Source: Chaetomium olivaceum (lineage: Eukaryota > Ascomycota > Sordariomycetes > Sordariales > Chaetomiaceae). Taken from it: a DNA stretch of 64,000 nucleotides. Made by a program: the position numbers and the translations under genes. This document shows positions 58,809 through 64,000 of the stretch, in pieces (positions within the stretch are counted from its first letter, which is position 1; the number at the start of each line of letters is the position of its first letter). The notes below the pieces were generated by a model. The model saw only the letters and a list, made by a program, of their open reading frames with translations. It ran no database searches and had not been told where the DNA came from. Where the stretch lies: contig JAYWVB010000040.1 of the NCBI GenBank assembly GCA_039881045.1, positions 62,001 through 126,000 on the forward strand, read 5' to 3'.

Positions 58809-59535
58809 CTAACCAGCCAGTCCAATCGGTTTGTCAAGTGACCCCGGGCTGCCGTCGCTGTACTCAGTGAGCTCCGATTCCTCTGAGTACGTCTCGGACC
58901 CCTCCGGAATGGGTACCATGGCCGACTTGGTCCTGTAGAAAGGGGAAGAATTAGCTGGCCGGCAGTCAGGGGGACAAGAGCAACAGAGCACAACGATGGT
59001 GGCTTACCAGATATGGATGGCTGTCTTCCAGTCTAAACCTTCGATGCAGCCTCCCTTGACAGCGACGACGTTCTTGCCCTTTGACGACGGAGGCGATGTC
59101 AATACTAGTTGGGCGAGGATGAGTTCGACATAGTGTTTGCACTTACAGGTGTTGTGTGAAGCAGCCGAGTCCCACATTGTTTGCAAAAGTAACTATGCGT
59201 CAAGACGAGTCAGAGGCCAGCCTTATCCCGAGGTTTCCCTCCCTTCCTTTATTTTCTATTCTTACTTACCAGAACATGGTCTGTCCCATGGAGGTCGCTC
59301 GCCTACCAGGGCAACCCTGTTAGAGACGGTCTACAAAACGGAGATGGTGACAAACTCACTTGTAGCAGCTCAGCAACTCGGCGTCCGGCAGTTGGAACCT
59401 GGGGAAGATGGCTGAGGCGCCAAACGCCGAGCTCGCCTGCCGCTGGCAGTCGTGGCAGTGGCAGATGTACAATGCCAGGGGCTTCTCAGTCGGCGTCTTG
59501 AAGCTAACAGCTCCGCATTGGCAGCTGGCGTCCAT
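58809..59535 (-). CDS. GFA/CENP-V family zinc protein
   Basis: Five exons read from the right: 59535-59360, 59302-59270, 59192-59147, 59072-59008 and 58932-58809, giving 147 residues with every phase closing. Zinc-binding Cys pairs match the GFA fold: CQCGAVSF, CHCHDCQRQ and, formed across intron 2, CYFCKQCG. The third intron uses the acceptor at 59073 (AAG) to give HTTP, then NVVAVKGGCIEGLDWKTAIH; a nearer TAG acceptor would cause a stop. The conserved end TKSAMVPIPEGSETY follows in exon 5. The family is named for a bacterial glutathione-dependent formaldehyde-activating enzyme, but most fungal members have no proven substrate. Exons 2 and 3 are only 33 and 46 bases. Confidence 0.9.
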
Positions 59536-60567
59536 GGTTAATGTCTTTTGTCTGGTGCTGCCCAACTAAACGGGAGTTGTGTTGTTTGAAGTGGAGCCTT
59601 GGGGAGTATGCCAATGATAAAGATGTCAGCCGAGATCGGAAGACATGAACTTAGGTTGTTGTCTCGAGTTCAGTTGCACTCAGAGACTCAACAAGTGACC
59701 GATTGGTATCGGGTCGCGACGGCTTCCAACGGTAACAACAGTATTGCACTTTAGGTTTCCCGTCCTGTGCCGTGCCCGAAGACGGAGGCCAGGTCATGTA
59801 AGACTGGAAAGAAAAAGGAAGATGCAATGCGATGGGCCAATGAGATGACCAGAAGAAAGATATACAAAAAAGAAGAGAAGAAGAGACCTGAGGCTCCGGT
59901 CCTCCCAAGTAGCGGTGGCCTTGAAAATATACCCGTTTCCCAGGCTCTGTGACTGTCTTGTTGAGTGACGTGAGTCACTTCGGCCTGAGGTGCCAGGGCA
60001 TTCAATTCCCTGGAGCGACTCACAGACGCGTGGTCACATGATTACCCGTCAATCCATTTCCAGGTGCATAACTGAGTGCGTCACCGCAGGCAGGCAGAGG
60101 GAGATGCGTGGTCGAATCCAACTTTCCTCTTTCCTAGCGTGTCCGGGATTGGAAGCGAGTTCTCCCTCAAATACTCAATTGACTAACCTCGAAGGGCTCA
60201 ACTGCTGCTGATCTTCCCAAAGCATACGATACGAATCTCCACAATGACACGAACTTTTATTACTGTCGTACTGCGGACGTTAGACGGGGAGTTGTTCGGT
60301 TCAGCATCCAGTCACTTGAGGTTGGCTAATCCGTATTCGTACATTCGTAGGAAGAGAGAATTGCTCAGGGACGATTGCACCCCCGCGCGCCCAAGAGCGA
60401 AGAGCGGAGCCCCCGTGCTGACCCCGGGGCTGACCCGATCCGATGTTGCACCGACGACGAGACCCCGCTTAGCCCCGGCCGGGCTCCGAGTATCACCGAA
60501 AGCCGAAGGAGTCATGACCTCGGACCTCAACCCGAGTAGGATGTGACGAAGGGTAGGGCTATCTATC
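59536..60567. other. Intergenic 1 kb, no gene seen
   Basis: GFA 5' flank and HET-gene 3' flank. Open frames are short and unsupported. Confidence 0.5.
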
Positions 60568-63500
60568 TCAACGAATCTCAAACGCAACAACACCGTGCTC
60601 CCCCACCTTTCTCGTCAACCTCGGGTCTTCCTTGCCCTGCGGCGTCGGCCTCAGCTTTAACCCACCAACCTCATCCCGATCAAAGGTCCCCTCCGCTAGC
60701 AAGCCAGCCTTCTCAACCACCTCACCCTGCATCAACCCCGGCACAAAACACTCGCCCACCAACCTCCAGAACTTCACCCCATCCTCCCCCTCACACGGCC
60801 TCAACACAAACGGCACCACCCCTCCAAACAAAACAGCCACCACATCCCCCTCCCTCGCCGCCGCTGGCCCCAACCCCTCCTTCTCCTCCCCACCATCACC
60901 ATCCCCATCCCCATCCCCATCCCTATCCCCCTTCATCAAAAACACCCTCCTCCCCGCCAGCGCATTCACCGCACAAAGCGCCCGCTCCCGCATGTACACC
61001 GTCGACCCCTTCCCCTCCAACACGCGCCAAAACATGCCCATCTCCCTATGCCTCAACTCCTCGCCCCTCCAGCCCGCCCTCTCCCGCCAATACAGCAGAA
61101 ACTCGCCCAGATGATCCAGCTGCGCGCGCTCGCCGTCCAGCGCCTCCGTCGCCTCCCGCATGCCATATTTCCCCGGCTGGCCCGTGACCGCCACGGACAT
61201 GGCCTTGGAGTCCGGGTTGGCGAGGTAGGCGGCTTGCGTGGCTGGGTTGGTGAAGCCGAAGAGGGGGAATTTTTCGAGCGTCGCGCTCCACGAGGCGCGG
61301 AGTTGCGTGTGTTCGGCGTTGAGGGACGCGAAGAGCGTGGAGAGGGCGGCGCGGTGCGGACCCGGCGGGAGCGCGCCAAAGTGCAGTGCAGGTTGTGTTT
61401 GGTCAGCGGGGCGCTGGTCGAGGTGAGCGTGCCGCAGATGAGGCCGGGGAGGGTTAGGGAGTGGTTGTTGTCGTTGGAGGTGAAGGTGGTCGGCGACGGG
61501 CAGAATAGCTCGCCGCCGTTGGCGTAGTACCCTTGCTCGTCGCGCAGCCCGAGCGGTTCGGCGGGGAGCGGTTCGTGCCATTTAGGTACCCATGACGGGT
61601 AGGTCGTGTCGAGTTCATCGCCGTGCTGCACCGCGCTCAGGATACGTAAGTGCTTGTCCTGCTCGAGGATGCGTTGCGCGGCTTGGATGTAGACCGAGCG
61701 GAGGTCTTGGCTGTAGTCGGGTTTGAGGAGCAGCTCGGCATCGGGGTTGTTGCCCGCGAACGGCATGCCCAGCAGGGCGTAGATGCGGTCCCGCTGGTCG
61801 GTTGCGTCGAAACGGCCCATAGTGGTGCCCAGCACCACTGACAGGTCGAGCTTGGAGAAGGCCGAGATCCCGCTGCGCTTGGCAAGCGGCAATACGTAGA
61901 TGAGAAAGGCGTTGTAGGCGGCCGTGATGGGCTCCCCGCGGCTGAAGTTCCACCCGCTGCTCATCATCCATGCAGCGCAGATTCCGATCAGACCCCAGGA
62001 TATGCGATGCTGGCCCCAGAAGACGACGGCCGAACTGCCGAGTGCCAGCTCTTGGATGATCCAGAACCGCCGGAAGTAGTTGTTCTCAAACAGGCCCCGG
62101 AGAGCAGCCCATGCCTTTTGATCCACGGTAGTTCGAATGGAAGCAAGGGCATCGTCGTCCATGGGCTCCAATATGCTGGCGTACCCGGCAAACCCGAGCC
62201 TGTCCCCCTCAGGGCGCCAGGCCCGAGCAATGTCGCAGACGGCAGCGAACGCGGTGGCGGCTTCGTCCTTCTCGTCTAGTCCAATCCAAACCAGCACACG
62301 CTCGGAGCTTTGGGTAGATATTGCGCATGATAGACACCTGCTGGCCACGCTCGGGGATATCCTGCTGGTTGATGCACACGGAATCGGCCCACACATGGCG
62401 AGGCCGGTCTGTGTAACGCAGCCTCCTGAGAGCATTCTCGAGGTTCCGCGGCATCTTGACTCTGTGGCCGCTGCAGTTTAGCAGTGTCATGTCCGACGGG
62501 TCGCCCCACGTGTAGGAGATCGCTTCGAAGCTGGGGTTGTCATCGAGCGATACCACCTCCAGTCGGGTCCGGAGTTCGTCTTCCTCGGCCGCGGCCGGGT
62601 CGAGAACCAGGACCCGAATGTTAAGGCCGTCGGGGAGTGGTGAGTACAGAGGAGCATCGGCCGGCTGCCCATCTAGGGTCATCTCTGCCAATTGACCGGT
62701 TAGCTGTTCATCCTTCTCATCGCCGCCCGCAAACTCTTCATCAAAGGCGCACCGCTCAACAGCATCGCCCGCCTTGAGAAATATTGCCCTAGCCAGATGA
62801 TCCGCCTCCGGCCACGACTGGGGAGCATTCGGATCTAGCTCCTCCCCGTCATCCTTCCCCCATCGTGTTGCATCCGACAATGTCCGGCGGCCAGCTCCAA
62901 TGGTGTGGTCTTCAAGCGCAACGGTTGGCAGCAGCCGCGGTGCGCATGGGCCCATTACCATGACGGCGGCGACGCGACCGCGTCTGTCATCGCTTTCACT
63001 CTTTGGCGTAGCCGTAGCGATCTTTCCGCCCATGAACCAGAGTGAATGCCTCCAGGTGTGACCTTCAGGAGTCAGGGTCTCCTCCTTCCCATCCACCGCG
63101 AAGGTGATCGTCGTCTCGGGCGCAATCCACACCGGATACACAAACGTATCCGTCGCAAAGAAATGCGGCACCTCCGACGACCCCTCCTCCGCAAAAGTCA
63201 ACACCATCACCACCGTGCTCGGCGGCTGATACTCGCCCACCCCGACATCTGCCTCCTCCTTCAGCGCATGATACACATCCCAGAACACATGATCGTACAC
63301 CCCATAAACGGCCCTTCTAAAAGGCGTAAACAGCGGGCCCTCCCCAGGCTCACCGCCATCGATCTCAGCCTGCGAGCCGCCCTCGGGCGGGTCCAGCAGC
63401 GCGTACTCGGTGCGCTCTTTCCACACGTCGTCAAGCCAGCGCTCGTCGGGCGGCGTCTGCGCGATCCAGTTGCCGAGGTTGCGCGTGGCGTCCCGGAAGG

Positions 63501-63672
63501 CGGATTGGAGTTGGGACTGGTCCTCGGGGTCGCTGATTCCTTCCAAGGTGCTTGGGTCGATGAGCCAGAGGCGGCGGAGGGCCGTCGAGACTTGCATCAC
63601 GGCGGGGTTATGGGAGAAGTCGATGGTGCGGATGGGGGGCTCATCGTCGAGGATGTCATTGTTGGAGGCCAT
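60568..63672 (-). CDS. HET-domain (heterokaryon incompatibility) protein with long N-terminal extension, two frame breaks
   Basis: The start MASNNDILDDEPPIRTIDFS begins a stretch of about 350 residues with no domain I recognise (FRRAVYGVYDHVFWDVYHAL; VVMVLTFAEEGSSEVPHFFA). The HET domain begins near residue 350 and shows its three blocks: FEAISYTWGDP, HVWADSVCINQQDIPERGQQ and, after a frame change at about 62305-62320, VLVWIGLDEKDE with FRRFWIIQELALG and DQRDRIYALLGM. A second frame change, one base back, at about 61395-61405 leads to the C-terminal part (TQPALHFGALPPGPHRAAL), which runs to 60568. The total is about 1035 residues. HET domains trigger cell death after non-self fusion. No intron is visible. 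The N-terminal position of HET in most relatives makes the extension unusual. Confidence 0.82.
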
Positions 63673-64000
63673 TTTGCTGCTGGGGAGGTTGTTTGTTGTC
63701 CTTGCTGAGGTTCGTGGCTCAACCTCATCCTTCGCTGAGCTGGGGAAAAAAAGGAGAGAAATGGAGAAATGGAATGTTCATATCTTGGGTCGTTGCAGCC
63801 TAACAATTGCATCAGGGCTGAGTGGGGTGCGCAGATTGGCGTAAGCTGACTTTGGAGTGCATGAAGTTCTGGAAACACCATACACCATCGACCGCAAAGA
63901 AAGGTATCGTGAGCCGACACGCCACGGGGAGACGGGAGCTTTGCCCGGATGCAGCAACCCTGGCTTGGGCCTGGGGGGAATGATGAATTATTACACCTAC
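63673..64000. promoter_or_regulatory. HET gene 5' flank to window end
   Basis: 328 bases; no other gene is seen. Confidence 0.45.

Noticed and set aside
60543..61187. Plus-strand Pro/Ser/Thr-rich open frame
   Set aside because: Antisense to the C-terminal part of the HET gene; composition is explained by the opposite strand.
1..64000. CRISPR arrays, integrases or insertion sequences
   Set aside because: None seen; the gene structure is eukaryotic throughout.

Overview
The window is nuclear DNA from a filamentous ascomycete (Pezizomycotina, most likely a sordariomycete; this placement comes from recalled protein resemblance and was not computed). Genes have short introns of about 50-120 bases with GTRNGY donors, CTRAC-like branch sites and YAG acceptors. 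Genes lie on both strands at about 2-3 kb spacing. There are no operons, CRISPR arrays, rRNA genes or transposase genes.

Layout, left to right. A ZZ/EF-hand membrane protein runs off the left edge (1-1750, minus). It is followed by VPS53 (GARP tether), NPR2 (SEACIT/TORC1 control), mitochondrial tyrosyl-tRNA synthetase, SDH4 (complex II anchor), a Zn(II)2Cys6 regulator, betaine-lipid synthase BTA1, NGG1/ADA3 (SAGA), a PA-TM-RING ubiquitin ligase, a DUF726 lipase-like membrane protein, NOC2 (60S biogenesis), VPS28 (ESCRT-I), MDM12 (ERMES), an AT-hook/BRCT protein, an RMD1-family membrane protein, a small zinc-ribbon protein, a divergent protein-kinase-like protein, RPP1 (RNase P/MRP) and a secreted low-complexity protein at 48.97-50.14 kb. 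Up to there the window is a conserved housekeeping block, rich in membrane-traffic and organelle-contact genes.

From about 50 to 64 kb the character changes to accessory sequence: 2 kb with no gene, a tRNA-like relic with two tandem hairpins, a broken small coding remnant, an unrecognised minus-strand gene with several frame changes, a large ankyrin-repeat gene, a GFA/CENP-V-type zinc enzyme with five exons, and a large HET-domain (heterokaryon incompatibility) gene with a long N-terminal extension. HET and ankyrin genes are typical of the variable, allorecognition-related part of fungal genomes.

An important caution for any user is that many coding regions, including conserved ones (NPR2, NGG1, DUF726, BRCT, RPP1), are interrupted by apparent one-base losses that shift the frame. 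Exon phases close exactly when one base is added at each site. I read most of these as consensus errors in this assembly, so the frame breaks in the accessory genes should not be taken as proof of pseudogenes.
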